From Elmis aenea (taxonomy: Eukaryota; Arthropoda; Insecta; Coleoptera; Elmidae), in contig OX393576.1 in NCBI GenBank assembly GCA_947652605.1, positions 50,568,966 through 50,632,965 on the forward strand: a DNA stretch of 64,000 nt, read 5' to 3'. This document shows positions 22,517 through 33,834 of this stretch, piece by piece. The position numbers were made by a program, and so were the translations under genes. Under the pieces are notes generated by a model. The model was not told where the DNA came from. It was given only the letters and a program-made list of their open reading frames with translations, and ran no database searches. The first letter of the stretch is position 1; each line of letters opens with the position of its first letter.

Positions 22517-23307
22517 AGTAGGGGAGGGAGGGGTAATGGCGCCCACCTAAGTGAAAAAATTCATATATTCTAAACCGTAACAACAATTACCCTGTAATTT
22601 GAGGTTGTTGTCGCCAAAACAATACTTAGTGTTCGGGTTAAGTCAAACTTGATTGAACCTTAAAGAACAAAAAGTTATTAATAAGTTAAAAACATGTAAG
22701 TGAGCAGAATTACCCGCCTGCTAGTGGGTAATGGCGCTCACCTATTTTATGTGTAAACATTTTTGGATATTGATATTTCAGGATGCTTTACCAGTTGTTC
22801 TTTTAGTTGTACGAGGCATTGTGCACAATTACTATAAGAAAAAAGAAAATGTAAATTAAATTATATAAAAATATCAATGAGGGTAATGCCGCTCACCAAG
22901 CGGTATTACCGTAGCTAATTGAGCGCCATTACCCCCTGTTGCACAATTGTCTAAATTCGGTATTTTACTAAACTAGCCTTGAATTTAAAAAAAAAACTTT
23001 ATATGGTCACTCCTGCTAAAAATGACACAAGTTTCATAGGAGACCAAAGCACAAACTCAAATTAGACTAATTGAGCTACTTACAGTTTTTTTTTGTAGGC
23101 GATTTCTTATATGAAAATGTAAAAAATGACACACACTCAATTAACTTACGTTTTATGGTGAAATCAGTTTTTTTACTTACGGCATTGTGCTTATTAGAAC
23201 GAAAGCTAGGTGGCTGCTAAGTTTAACTTTTAAATATTTGAAAACTGGCGCAAAACGACGGTGAGCGTAATTACCCACTGAGCGTCATTGCCCCGCTCTC
23301 CCCTACT
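22517..23307. mobile_element. Inverted-repeat element with reiterated GTAATGGCGCYCACC motif
   Basis: Ends AGTAGGGGAGGGAGGGGTAA and, on the right, the reverse complement form CCGCTCTCCCCTACT. Inside, the motif TAATGGCGCCCACCT recurs at about 22533, 22731 and 22883 in plus orientation and, inverted, at about 22900, 22918-22935, 23261 and 23280. Such spaced direct and inverted copies resemble transposase-binding arrays. No coding potential and no clear target duplication; superfamily unknown. Confidence 0.7.
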
Positions 23308-23635
23308 TCATATGACTCTTACCTAAGATTCAAATAGAAGCAGAATTTATTAAATCATGTTCCGCAAATTCTTTTCTACTGATAAATGTTAGTGCAAAAC
23401 ATTGTAGGACATAAATATATATAAAGGTCAAACTGATTTTTTCTGCTCTAGATTTAAACCAACTTAACTTTAACAATTCAATATTAAATAAACGGTAAAG
23501 AATTAAATAATGTGAAAGTGCAGATTTTGTTTTTTACGGTGGTCTACTGGCTTTTTATTCTCAGCAAATTTAGCTTGGCCATATATCTCGAAATTTTGTA
23601 GACTGGTGTGGGAACAAAATAGAAAAAGTAAAAAC
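23308..23635. other. No gene seen
   Basis: A+T-rich spacer without motifs. Confidence 0.4.
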
Positions 23636-23860
23636 AAAACAGTTTTTATTTATTTCCATTCAAAATAACCTTTCTTCCGCTTCGACACAACGATTGAAGC
23701 GGTCGTAGCTTTTTTTGAAACATTTTTGTTATTGCTCTTTTGAAATCGCTTCCAAAATTTCGGTCGCAGACCCTTTTATGTTCAAGATCGTATCAAAACG
23801 GTTTCCTTTCAACTTTGATTTTTTTTACGCAGAGTGCCAAATCAGGCAAAAACAGCGAGA
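23636..23860 (-). pseudogene. C-terminal fragment of a mariner (SETMAR-type) transposase
   Basis: The minus strand reads PDLALCVKK then, after a frameshift, FDTILNIKGSATEILEAIS, a stop, and QKCFKKSYDRFNRCVEAEE followed by RLF. Mariner-type transposases of the FLJ37770/SETMAR group end with D-L-A-P-C-D...RFDT...I...L.AI.....Q.CF..W..R...C....G.YFE. The similarity runs in order across about 70 residues. The PD is probably the third catalytic Asp. The rest of the element is absent. Different in sequence from the two better mariners of this window. Confidence 0.72.
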
Positions 23861-24169
23861 AAACTAAACAATAAAAGAAGTTTCTAAATCAATCAAGCAA
23901 AACAAAAAATTAAAATTGCAAAATTCAACCCACTAAAAAGTTCCCTGTGAAGGTGGGAGATGATTAAAAAGATTACCATGGGTAACCTTTTAATAAGTAC
24001 AAAACATCTACCAAATATCATTCTCCTGCATATATCCAAATTTGAGAAATAAAATAAAAACCTTATTTTACCGCTCCCCTTTAGTTGTATTTTTCTTATC
24101 ATTGAAGCACTTTTAGCTTCGCTTGCGACATAATTTATAAATATGTATGCAAAATAACAAATTTTAACG
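23861..24169. other. No gene seen
   Basis: The minus-strand frame at 23893-24102 carries no recognised motif. Nothing else visible. Confidence 0.4.
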
Positions 24170-24440
24170 CTACTTACTTTTATCTAAATGGTTTCATTTC
24201 TACATTTGTCAAAGTAACATCCGGAGTCCCTCAGGGCAGTCTCTTAGCACCATTGCTATTTAATATTTACGTCAATGACATACAGCATTGCTTTTTAAAT
24301 TGTGAATACCTACAATACGCTGATGATTTAAAAATATTTAGAACAATAACAAATACTACCGATTGTCTACTGCTACAAGAGGATCTCCACAGATTAGAAA
24401 AATACTGTCAAATAAACAAACTTGCCTTGAATGTTGTAAG

Positions 24441-25650
24441 CAGGGACTGAGAACGGAACGAAAACGAAAACGTTAAACGAAATTAACCGAAATTTTTTTA
24501 AGAACGAAAACGAAACCGAAAACGAAATTATTATTTTTCGTTCAAGAACGAAGACGAAATAAATATTTTCCAAAACCGGTTTTAACCGGTTTAAACCGGT
24601 TTTGTCGCTATTTCAATTTTATTTGCTAAACACAAACGCGAATTTACCTTCTGTGCTGGGCTGCTGGGGACACTCCACGAGGCAGTAAAAAATCTCACTT
24701 GAAATAAGCGAGCTTCACTTTTCTCCATATATTTACGTGAATATGAATTAACAACTTTATTGTTTGTACTTGCAATTTCGTGTAACACAATTAATGGTAC
24801 AGATATTCTCTATTTCTAATTTGTTTTTTAGATCATCAATATTAAATATACACTTGATTGGATATATATTATCAATGTGTATGTTTTATTTGCGTTTAGA
24901 CATAATAATAGTAAAATTTATTCTTACTTCGAAAAGGACTAATGTAAAAGAAGATTTATTGAAAGATGTGTTGCTAGTAAGATTTAACGGAATGTGAAAA
25001 TGTATATTGTATGGTATGCAGGGCCGATGAGAGAGGGGGGGGCAGGGGGGTCTCCGAGCCCCGGGCCCGGGAGTAATTTAAGGGCCCGGAAGTCCACAGG
25101 GGCTCGAATATCATACCATAATTTTTTTTTAGTAACTAAATTTTCAAATAATGTACTTTACTTGGGGCCCATGAAAAAATTGTCCCCGGGCCCGACGGCG
25201 TCTCTCGACGCCCCTGATGGTATGTACAAACTATAAAGATCGTGTGTCTAATTTAAGCTAATCACGTTGTGTTTTTGCAGCTTACGGGTGTTAAACTTAA
25301 TAAAATGGTTAAATGTTAAAGTGTTTAACGATTTGGTAAATTTAATATGGCGATGGTTCGCCAGTCTAAAATATGCTGTCCGTGAGCATCAAACCCCATC
25401 GTTATCGTTTATATTTTAGTTGAGACGCAAATATTGTTATCGTACCCTTATAGAGGGTTGTGGTGACTAGAAAAAAAAATGATTTTTTGACGACAAAAAA
25501 AATATTGTAAAACCGGTTTTAACCGTTATTGTTTCGGTTCACGAAAACGAAAAAAGAATTTTTTCGGTTAGAACGAAAAGAACGAAAACGATATATTTCG
25601 TTTTCGTTCCGAACAGAAACGAACGGAATTTTTTTCGTTTTTAGTCCCTG
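24441..25650. mobile_element. Non-autonomous hAT element with AACGAAAACG subterminal arrays
   Basis: Ends CAGGGACTGAGAACGGAACG and, reverse-complemented on the right, CAGGGACTAAAAACG. Perfect 8-bp duplication GTTGTAAG (24433-24440 and 25651-25658). Both subterminal zones (24453-24560 and about 25530-25640) contain many AACGAAAACG words and AACCGGTTTTAACCGG repeats, probable transposase-binding sites. Interior frames show no transposase motif. It carries a nested hAT MITE (25019-25216). Confidence 0.95.
25019..25216. mobile_element. G+C-rich hAT MITE nested in a hAT
   Basis: Begins CAGGGCCGATGAGAG and ends CGACGCCCCTG, with perfect ATGGTATG duplications (25011-25018 and 25217-25224). It has GGGCCCGG blocks near both ends. 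Non-coding; the overlapping short frame is a by-product. Confidence 0.93.
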
Positions 25651-26440
25651 GTTGTAAGTGCTATAAAATTAATTTTACACGAAACAAAAATATAATCCTA
25701 TATAACTATTCTTTGAATAATGCAACTCTGATGAACATCACATTGGTAAAAGACTTAGGAATTTTATTAGACTGTAAACTCGTTTTTGCGGAACATATCG
25801 AATACATTAAGAATAAATCTCTTAAAATGCTTGGCTTCATCATACGCTCCTCAAAACATTTCAATAATGTTAATGCTATTAGAACACTTTATTATTCCTA
25901 TGTTAATAGTATTTTAAATTTTGCTTCTATCATATGGAACACACAATATGACACCTACGATAGTAAAATCGAGGGAATCCAAAAGAAATTCATATCATTT
26001 TTGCAAAAAAAATACAAACTTCCAGAGAAATCATATGAACAACATTGTAAAGACCTAAACATGCTCTCCTTAAAATCTCGTAGAACACTTAGTGATATAA
26101 TATTTCTTTACAAAATTATTAACTACAAAATAGATTGTCCTAATATTTTATCATTAATAAATTTTAACGTACCGAGATTAGGCATACGACACCATTCTCT
26201 CTTTTATATAACACCTTGTAGCACAAATGCCTTTTTTAACTCGCCAATCAACAGAATTCTTTACTCATATAACCAAACATTCATAAAGAATGATATATTC
26301 AGTCTATCATTTCATTCGTTAAAACATTACTCTAAAGGTCTAAAGTAATCTTATTTTAATTTAATCACACTTTACAACCGATGTATTCTATTATTAACGA
26401 GAACATAATTAGGGCTTGGCCTGTTTTGTTCTGTCCTTTG

Positions 26441-26465
26441 TAAATAAATAAATAAATAAATAAAT
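26441..26465 (+). repeat. TAAA-type simple tail of the Jockey-like element
   Basis: Six consecutive TAAA units about 90 bp after the reverse transcriptase stop codon. Short tandem A-rich tails mark the 3' end of many non-LTR retrotransposons. Confidence 0.8.
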
Positions 26466-27289
26466 ATCTTTATAAAATGGCAAAAGTTACTTAATGCTTT
26501 CAACGTAACACTTATTAAGGCAGGTAAGAGAGGGATAAAAATTTATGTCACAAAAGATATACATTTTCATGCAAATTTAGTGCATTTTGACAAAAACTTT
26601 TGATTGCAGACACGTGCACTTTATCTGCATCAACCTCAGCAACAAATTAATGATTACTGTTATCAAAAGTAGAAACGATCAATATTAATAAATAAATGCA
26701 TAAAATTGCTTTCATTTTAATGTGATATATTCCTTAAATTCTATGCATTTAGCAAAAATACATTCAAAAATTCTTCACTTTGTACAAGGTGGCCAAATTT
26801 TTTTATATGTATTGGTAGGGTATTTCGATAACGATAGTAAGTGAAAATTAGATCTCTAAAATTATTTTTTTGCAAATATATAAATACATTTGTTTTATCA
26901 GATTCGTAAAAGCAGTTTTAATTTTTCCGCTATAGATAAAAATTTAAATTTTACGATTTTGAACATTCACCATAATTCCTTTATTTCCTCAAATTGAGCA
27001 AAGTGGTTTAAGATTTTTTATAGGTGTTTAAACGCTTTGCAAACAAACATTAAACACACATTCTAATACAAGCTACTAAATTTAAACAATGGAGGCTACA
27101 TTATGAATCCTAGTTAACAGAAATCAGTGATAAATATAAAGAAATAAACTATAGGCGACTTAGATTTAAAAAAAGAAAACTAAGAGCAGCTTAAAGATAT
27201 AACTGGAAAAGAGATAGGATTGTTGCTTAATATATGAAAAATTATAAAGCTTCTGGACAAGGTATACCAAAATACCAACTGAATTTAAT
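26466..27289. other. No gene seen
   Basis: A+T-rich DNA with no recognisable motifs. Confidence 0.4.
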
Positions 27290-28170
27290 AAAAAACGCTC
27301 CTAAACATGAGTTTGATGTATCTCAAAAAACCTTTATTTCATGAATACAACTATTTTAGAGCAAGGATAAAAGAGACACTTTAAACCAAATCGAAAAGGG
27401 TAGAGCAATAACAAAAAAAACTACACTTCACAGTCTGGACAAATCAAATATCGCTAGAGACAAAAAAATTACTTTTCAAATCCTTCGTTGAGAGCTGTTT
27501 AACATATATGGATTAGAAACATGTACCAAATAAAGACACTAGTAGAAGAATAAACGTAGCCGAAACGAATTATTGGCGAATATGCTGCCAGGTTACTTTA
27601 CAAGATGGTGTTGGAAATAAAGAGATAGGAAGTAAAACTAAGGCCCAAACTACTTTAGCAGACACAATAGAAGTGAAACAATGAAGCTAGTACGATCAGC
27701 AGTTTACCATTAAATACATGAAGATATCCCTGATAAAAGGAAGAAAAGAGAGCGTCATAGGCGAGCCAGGCCTAGAGGTATTTTCATCTAAGGCAGGAGG
27801 GTTTTGCGCCCCTATATATATAGTTCTTATGTCTAATAAGTATTCAATAAAAATAAACAATTTTGAGAACAAAATAAATTTATTACTTATTAAATAAAAA
27901 AATCACAGAACGCAGTAACAGTACCATATGGTATTAGTTTTTTTTTGCAATTAATTAATGTTCATCTTTCATCAATTTGGCGCCCTTTCCTATTGTTCAC
28001 CTTAGGCAAGTGCCTCGTTTGCTTCACCCTTGTCCCGGCCCTGCGTTCTAGAAGAAAATGGGCAGAAGGAATAAAGCTAGCGAAGCACAAAAGAGGTTTA
28101 AAAGAAGAACACGCTCAGGACAGAATAGGGTGGAGATTAGGAAGCCGCTTAAGTCGTTATCATTTAAAAG
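27290..28170 (+). pseudogene. Decayed C-terminal region of a non-LTR reverse transcriptase, split by a MITE
   Basis: Plus strand. Around 27470-27660 the reading, with stops, is FKSFVESCLTYMD, then RRINVAETNYWRICCQVTLQ and NKEIGSKTKAQTTLAD, matching the order of RTE/CR1-like ends (...L.YG.ETW....L..AE....R...G.S..D...N..I...T...D...). After the insertion at about 27768-28042 it continues RRKWAEGIKLAKHKRGLKEE and HAQDRIGWRLGS, the usual ending (...W.D.I......GL...A.DR..WR). No YADD box is left upstream. Dead. Confidence 0.65.
27768..28042. mobile_element. Probable hAT MITE
   Basis: Right end, reverse-complemented, is CAGGGCCGGGACAAGGGTG; the left has CAGGCCTAGAGG and a later TAAGG...GCGCCCC that mirrors the right. 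It separates two parts of the reverse transcriptase relic. The flanking octamers do not match, so the exact left end is uncertain. Confidence 0.5.
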
Positions 28171-29559
28171 TAGTATTTGATTAATGGTTTTTGTGACATT
28201 CTTATAGTCGTAAAAGTATTATAACCCCATATTCTTTACACTGTAATACTGTAAACGTGTAAACTAACGTAAACCAAAACTAAAGAGAACAAAATATTCA
28301 ACAATTCTTAAAATACCATTAATATCTTTATACAGGGTGTTAAAAAAACTTCTATGCACAACAGTTATGCATTTTAAAACATTGCAGAAAATAAGTTATA
28401 CGCAATAATAAAATTTAAAAAACCTGTTTGTAATCAAAAAAGGTTTCAAATTTTTATATTCTGATTTGTCTACAAACTTTAATACATATATTTCAATGAT
28501 ATGAGGTAATATTAGGTGGAAATAATTACAACAATAGAGAAATATTTAGAGATAGAGAAACATAAACATAAACACATGAAGAAGAATGTTTCCACTTTAT
28601 TTTGTGTTCTACACAAATCACACCACTCCAGTATGATTGTCTCAACAAATATTTAAAATCCTAAAACAAATGATCCAGTTGACCTTTTGTTTCATTGTTT
28701 TTTTAAACTGAAATCAAGTATTTAAAGATCTGGATAGAAAAGAACATTTTTTATTGTTTTTTCAATGTCAAGAAACGCAAAGTTAAACTGTTTATACCTA
28801 TAGTTAAATAAACGTGCTTCCTTTAATAACACAACTAAAAAGACTTACTGAGCTGTTTAACTAATAATTGAAACAATTATCATGTAGTCACTAATTCAAT
28901 TCGTTAATCATAAACGATTTTTCATATATCTCAATTTCATTTTAATCTATTACAATTAATTATACTAAAGCATGTTTAGAGATAATAACACATGCAAAAT
29001 AATATATAATATAAAAAATGTTAAAAGTGTAAAACCGATCTTCGAATTAATTAGTTAAAAAAAAAACAATGGATAAGTGCGCATTATGTCAGCTTAAAAG
29101 TATGAATTCATTATTTACTGTTGTTTATACATACTACATACTCAATGCTAGGTATGTTTTAAACTCATATTAACAAATGAAAAACAGACAACGAAAAACA
29201 ATTGATTGCAGGATTGCACATATATTCCGCAAAAAACAAATGAATGTAAAACTTTAACAAACATCGTATCAAACGTGTATACAATGTAAAATCGAATTAA
29301 GTGTTTGATTAAACAATTTTCCTTTGAAAAATATAAACTCGTTACAAATGTACATAACAGGTATTTGGGACATATCCTAGAAATATAATGTAACAATAAC
29401 ACATGAATATAAACTTTCGCGAGCGAAGTAAAATAAAATTACATAATAAAATGTATAATTAATATGCAAATGACGATGTAAAGTCAATTAGAGCAGCTGA
29501 AATTAAATTGTGCAGATTTTGTGTTATTCAAGCAACATATACAAAATAAAAGATTTAGT
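28171..29559. other. No gene seen; solitary foldback end at 28333
   Basis: TATA then CAGGGTGTTAAAAAAAC starts at 28333 as in the foldbacks, with no partner found. The minus frame at 29148-29402 is low-complexity and unsupported. Confidence 0.4.
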
Positions 29560-29876
29560 ATAGTGGCGTCCTCTCTCCAATTTAGTCCAAGACTTTACTT
29601 ATTATTGTTGCATATAGATGGCAACAATAGCTCCAAATAGTGTAGATACGTACCAAAGCTGTAAAAGCACTGTATTTACTTATTAACTTTCCTGATAGCT
29701 ACGCTAGTATCTTTTTCTTGCGCCTGTGCACAAACATCATCGCAAGAAACATTGTATAAACGTCATTACTTTGACAGTTGTGTAGGTGTGTAATGTGCGT
29801 TTGTGTTGAGAGAAGTGTTATTTAGTTTACACAAAGTACACTGTGATCTCTGTAATCGTGTTTAATAGCATATTAG
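29560..29876 (+). other. Possible host 5' exon ending in a splice donor
   Basis: This block is richer in G and C than its flanks and unlike any repeat here. It ends in TTAG|GTAAGTTG (GT at 29877), a near-ideal 5' splice site on the plus strand. No start codon context or protein motif supports coding, so if real it would be an untranslated first exon of a gene lying downstream outside the window. Low confidence. Confidence 0.22.
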
Positions 29877-30325
29877 GTAAGTTGTGGTGTTAGAAATCTA
29901 CCCATCCGTACATATTTTCATTTATTATTTACTAAACTGGTAGCCACTTAATTTAGACGTTTTTGACCTTGTCCTATACCTTTTGAAATGGTTATTTACG
30001 TTAAAAGTTCATTTTCAATGGTATAATTTTAACATTTGTACATCATTCAGAAGGTGTGTACTCCATCTTATTATTTGGTGATAAAATGACTCGTGTAAAG
30101 TTCCTCAATAAACGTCAAAAGTTGCATGAAGCAGCAAAAAATCTATACGTATGAGATGAAGAACTTGAGAGTTTGTACATCAATACACGAAAAAACATCG
30201 TAATACAATGTAACTAGACAGTTTACCTACAATTAACCAATTCGTGTTTATTCATGAATCAAAAGACATCTTAATTAATGAATAATTCGTTATTAACATT
30301 GATTGTAATCGTACACTAACATACA
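29877..30325. other. No gene seen
   Basis: A+T-rich; no motifs noted. Confidence 0.4.
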
Positions 30326-30677
30326 CATTGGCGTAGTTATGGGGGGACCAGGGGGAGCTAAGCCCCCCCTGAACTCTCATTAGCCCCCCCTGGCCTACAC
30401 GGTTTTAAATGTTGAAACTGTCCCAAGTAGCCCTACATAATCGTACTCGACACAAAAACCATTTCGTTTAAAGTTCTATTCCCTAAATTAAACAATTTAC
30501 GAACATTTATTGTTTGTGTTTTGTAAAACAATATTTTTTTAGGCCCCCCTGGCCTAAAAAACCATAAATTTATGAGTACGCGGATGGATTAAAAAAAGAG
30601 GAGCTTTTTTTTAGCTCACAGCCTCAGTCACCTGGGGCTGCAGCCCCCCCTGGACCTCGGGGCTAACTACGCCAATG
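30326..30677. mobile_element. hAT MITE with perfect target duplication
   Basis: Ends CATTGGCGTAGTTA and its reverse complement TAACTACGCCAATG, flanked by AACATACA on both sides (30318-30325 and 30678-30685). Repeated GGCCCCCCTGGCCT-like words lie inside. Non-coding. Confidence 0.93.
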
Positions 30678-32198
30678 AACATACACACGAAAATATTTGA
30701 AAATATCCAAAATAATATGTATTATTATCATTTTGCAGTATGTTGACTTTGCTGAGCTTTAATTTATCTCATGAAAGTCAAAGTCAAAGGTTATTCAAAG
30801 ATAACTCTCGGATATTTGTATTAATTATTCTACATTTTAGTATACTTTAATCTGTGGTTTGTCATATCAGTCATTTATTATTTAATTTTAAAAATGTATT
30901 GAGAAAGACCAATTATTTATTTAATGATCTTTAAATGTGATGGTGTGTAGTCGTTCAATGATGATAGTGATTTGATGTGGCAACGTCGCCCTTTTTTAAA
31001 ATCGTCAAAATAACAACTTAATTAATAAATACACTAATAGGGCGGATTTACTCACAGGATTTACTGTATCAATATACTAAATCTGAAATGGTAAACGATA
31101 ACAGAATCGTATGTTATCGTAATTTAATGCTAATTAATCTTATCTAAAAATTTTGCTCACTGAAAGTCAATAAATGCAGTTGATTTCCATGAAAAAAATA
31201 CCCAAATTTATTTACCAAAACTTCAAGTTGATTAACTTCTTATTTTAAACCGTAGCATAGAAGTATTTGTTAGTAACTTTCTCGCGGAAGTAAACAATTA
31301 TGATATCTACGTTCATTGTATTTCAGGTAAAAGTTATTCAACATAAATTATTTTTATCGGTTATTGTTGAGTAATTGAATATATTTCACTTATTTACACT
31401 TTCATACACAAACACAACAGCAATTCAATCTAATAGATACTTATTTGTTACTTCAATTTCTAAAAAATACATTAGGCAATTTTTTTTGTTTTTACTTGGC
31501 AAACATGTTTGTAAACATGAATATTTTTATGATCACTAAAGACGAAGCGACGTTATCCCGGAAACAAAAAAAAAAACGGCTTTGGACACCGATCGCAGAG
31601 GTCTGCGAATCTATCAAGGGTAGTTTTTAGCAGGATCGATCTGTTTTCAAATTTTACATTTATATACATTTTATTGCCAGTAGGGACGTATTACCAGTCG
31701 AATCCTTAAAAGCATCGTATAGTATAGTGTACCTACCTACTTATACATATAAACTATTTTTAATGATGTTTTTGGTTGCTTTTTGTAATCTAGGAGTTGA
31801 CTTTCTACGTCAAAATGATACCAAAATCATTCCAATTTAATAATTTACAACTTCACATAATATTGAATGTAGCTATAAATTTTTAATAATGTAATTGCAA
31901 GACGAGCGTATCACGTGATGTTCACATATCAACAACTTTCTTGACCTTTTTCTAAAGTTAAAACAACAATAACCATCTTAAATTCGACAATAATTCATAC
32001 ATATTCCTCTGTCCCTTGATTTATGAGAACTTTAACGAGATCAGGCCAAAGTTAGCTAATAACAATAACACTTAACCGATTATTATGGTCCAAGTAAGTT
32101 GAGCAACAAACATCTATCCACATATTTCTAAAAACAAATTATTTGTTAGCAATTAATTGAACGTCGATATTTTTTTCCAAATTTAACAATTGACTATA
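30678..32198. other. No gene seen
   Basis: The frame 31445-31630 has a basic run (KQKKKR) but no family resemblance. The remainder is A+T-rich. Confidence 0.4.
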
Positions 32199-33010
32199 TA
32201 GGGTGTACTAGATCAGGGGTGCGCAAACTTTTCATGCCACGCCTCCATTTTTTTCAGCATGTCAACTTGCGCCCCCACAATTTTTTGTGTTGCTTTAAAC
32301 TTAGCAGGCATCAATAATGTTCGATCAACCGATACGAAATTTACAGAAATACAACATTGTTAACAGAAAAAATACATAAAATGTGAAAAAAACTAAACAT
32401 TTTCTTTAAAAATTATATCATGGCTGTCATTGCGCCCCCTAGTTTACGCATCCTTGTACTAGATAACATTTTTAGCATGGAGATCTGGCTTATTATAAGA
32501 GATACAGGTTTACTTTAATTAGATGAATTATTGTTAAATATAACAGGAGCTGCAAACAATTTATAGAAGTCAAATATTTAGAAGTTACAGCAAACAGTAT
32601 AAAAATGTTAAATTTTTTTTCTTAGTTTTTTTTTTGTCTAAATCTAAATCATTTGATAAATTTTGTTTATTTTTTTTTGAGGTACTTTTTTATATTGAAT
32701 GTAATAATTATTTTGGATTTTTTTTTATCTCTTACCTACTATTTTTGAGTATTATATCTAACTTCATTTTTTGTGTAGAAGCTGAGCGAATTGGGATCTC
32801 GCTTATGATAAGAGATACAGATTTGCTTAAATAGATAATGCAAGTGATATCTCATAAAAAAGAAAGAAAAAAAATTACATTCAACTATTGCAAAACTAAC
32901 TTGACAGCACATAAGAATAACTGAAATTGGAAGTAATATCTCAAAAATAAAAAGGGATAAAAAATCTATGTTACATTCTACTTCTACATAAAAAAGTACC
33001 TCAAAGAAGT
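32199..33010. mobile_element. Foldback-type remnant with inner repeats, interrupted by a hAT MITE
   Basis: TA followed by TAGGGTG (32199) is a worn CAGGGTG end. A block beginning TATAAGAGATACAGG occurs at about 32495 and again at 32798-32825 in the same orientation. An inverted pair TTTTTTGAGGTACTTTTTTA (32672) and its complement (about 32985-33003) forms a stem. A clean right end was not found, so the extent is a guess. Confidence 0.4.
32214..32456. mobile_element. hAT MITE
   Basis: Left end CAGGGGTGCGCAAACT; right end reverse-complemented CAAGGATGCGTAAACT (13 of 16). Perfect duplication TACTAGAT (32206-32213 and 32457-32464). Non-coding. Confidence 0.95.
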
Positions 33011-33017
33011 ACACATA

Positions 33018-33335
33018 CAGGGTGTAGATTTGGATCACGCAACATAGCAATTTCAATGTAAAATTTCAAAAGTCGTATATTATCTCCCCTAATTATTTTA
33101 GAAAAAAGTGCAAACCGGTTTTTTGTAGAGAAAAAAATTATGTATCCACAAATGTAATCAATATTAATTTTTAGTTTTCCAATAACTGAAAATTAAGCAA
33201 ATTAAAAACCGCGTTTTCACAAAAATCTGTAGTGCCTTGGAATTATGCTATGACAACTGCCCAGCCTAATGTCACTTTTTTCTATCACCTACGGGCAGGG
33301 CACTATGAATCCCTACACACTGTCGCAGGACCCTG
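33018..33335. mobile_element. Possible small TA-flanked element
   Basis: CAGGGTGTAG at the left and ACCCTG at the right, each with TA outside. Beyond the first 6-7 bases the ends do not pair, so these may be the ends of two different worn foldbacks. An inner stem links TAGTGCC (33228) and GGGCACTA (33298). Confidence 0.35.
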
Positions 33336-33336
33336 T

Positions 33337-33834
33337 ATAGTGTATAATAAAAATAATGTATGAAACATGTTATTAACATGTTGCTCAGCTAGTTGAGTAG
33401 GTGACAATCGCGACGCAAACCCAGTTCGAATCCCCTTGCCGGCAATGGCTTTTTTCCAAAGCAAATAATCGGTTACTAGAGTGACTGATAAATTTTCTAA
33501 AAAATTTTGGGTATTTTGGTTTTAAGATCCAGTTGTATTCAATAACAACATTATTTGACAGTTTTTTGATATTTTAAATAACTTTTTCTGTTTAAATTGT
33601 TATTGCGTCATTAACATTTCATGTCCATCACATTAAAATTTTATCTTAACAAATATTTTTAATTTTGGTGAATTTTGAAGTAATTATAGCAATTAAAATA
33701 TGAGAAAAAAGAAAAAACAGCCATTGTCGGCAACGGGGATTCGAACTCGGTCTGCATCGCGACTGTCACGTACTGTACCGCAGCAATAATTTAATAACAT
33801 GTTTTATACATTATTTTTATTATATATAGGGATA
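33337..33834. repeat. Palindrome with a tRNA-like Pol III module in each arm
   Basis: Left arm: TAATAAAAATAATGTATG then, at 33390-33401, TAGTTGAGTAGG, an exact fit to the Pol III box A pattern, and at 33424-33433 GTTCGAATCC, box B less one base. The right arm (33710-33834) carries the same sequence inverted, with box B at 33746-33737, GTCGCGATGCAGACC and the shared A+T-rich flank. Box spacing (34 bases) is shorter than in a normal tRNA. The two arms share their outer flanks, so this is one foldback unit and not two independent SINEs. Confidence 0.65.

Larger units (their letters stand above)
24170..26348 (+). pseudogene. Jockey/CR1-like reverse transcriptase, split by a hAT insertion
   Basis: Non-LTR retrotransposon polymerase. 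From 24170 the plus frame reads FYLNGFISTFVKVTSGVPQG, SLLAPLLFNIYVNDI and YLQYADDLKIFRTI (YADD catalytic box), then NKLALNV. The hAT 24441-25650 follows. After it the frame is restored (GTTGTAAG joins to give NVVSAIKLILHET), one frameshift occurs near 25.69 kb, and 25713-26345 is open: LVKDLGILLDCKL, HFNNVNAIRTLYYSYVNSIL, FASIIWNTQYD, the thumb and connection region typical of Jockey-like elements. The stop at 26346 is followed by a TAAA-type tail. 5'-truncated before 24170: no endonuclease or gag-like frame upstream. Confidence 0.93.

Noticed and set aside
24994..25236. Open frame rich in G and P as a small secreted protein
   Set aside because: It lies across the G+C-rich hAT MITE 25019-25216 and its odd composition is explained by it.
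25713..26348. The longest open frame of the window as a possible host gene
   Set aside because: Its residues (DLGILLDCKL, YYSYVNSILNF) are the C-terminal part of the Jockey-like reverse transcriptase begun at 24170; the apparent start codon is internal.
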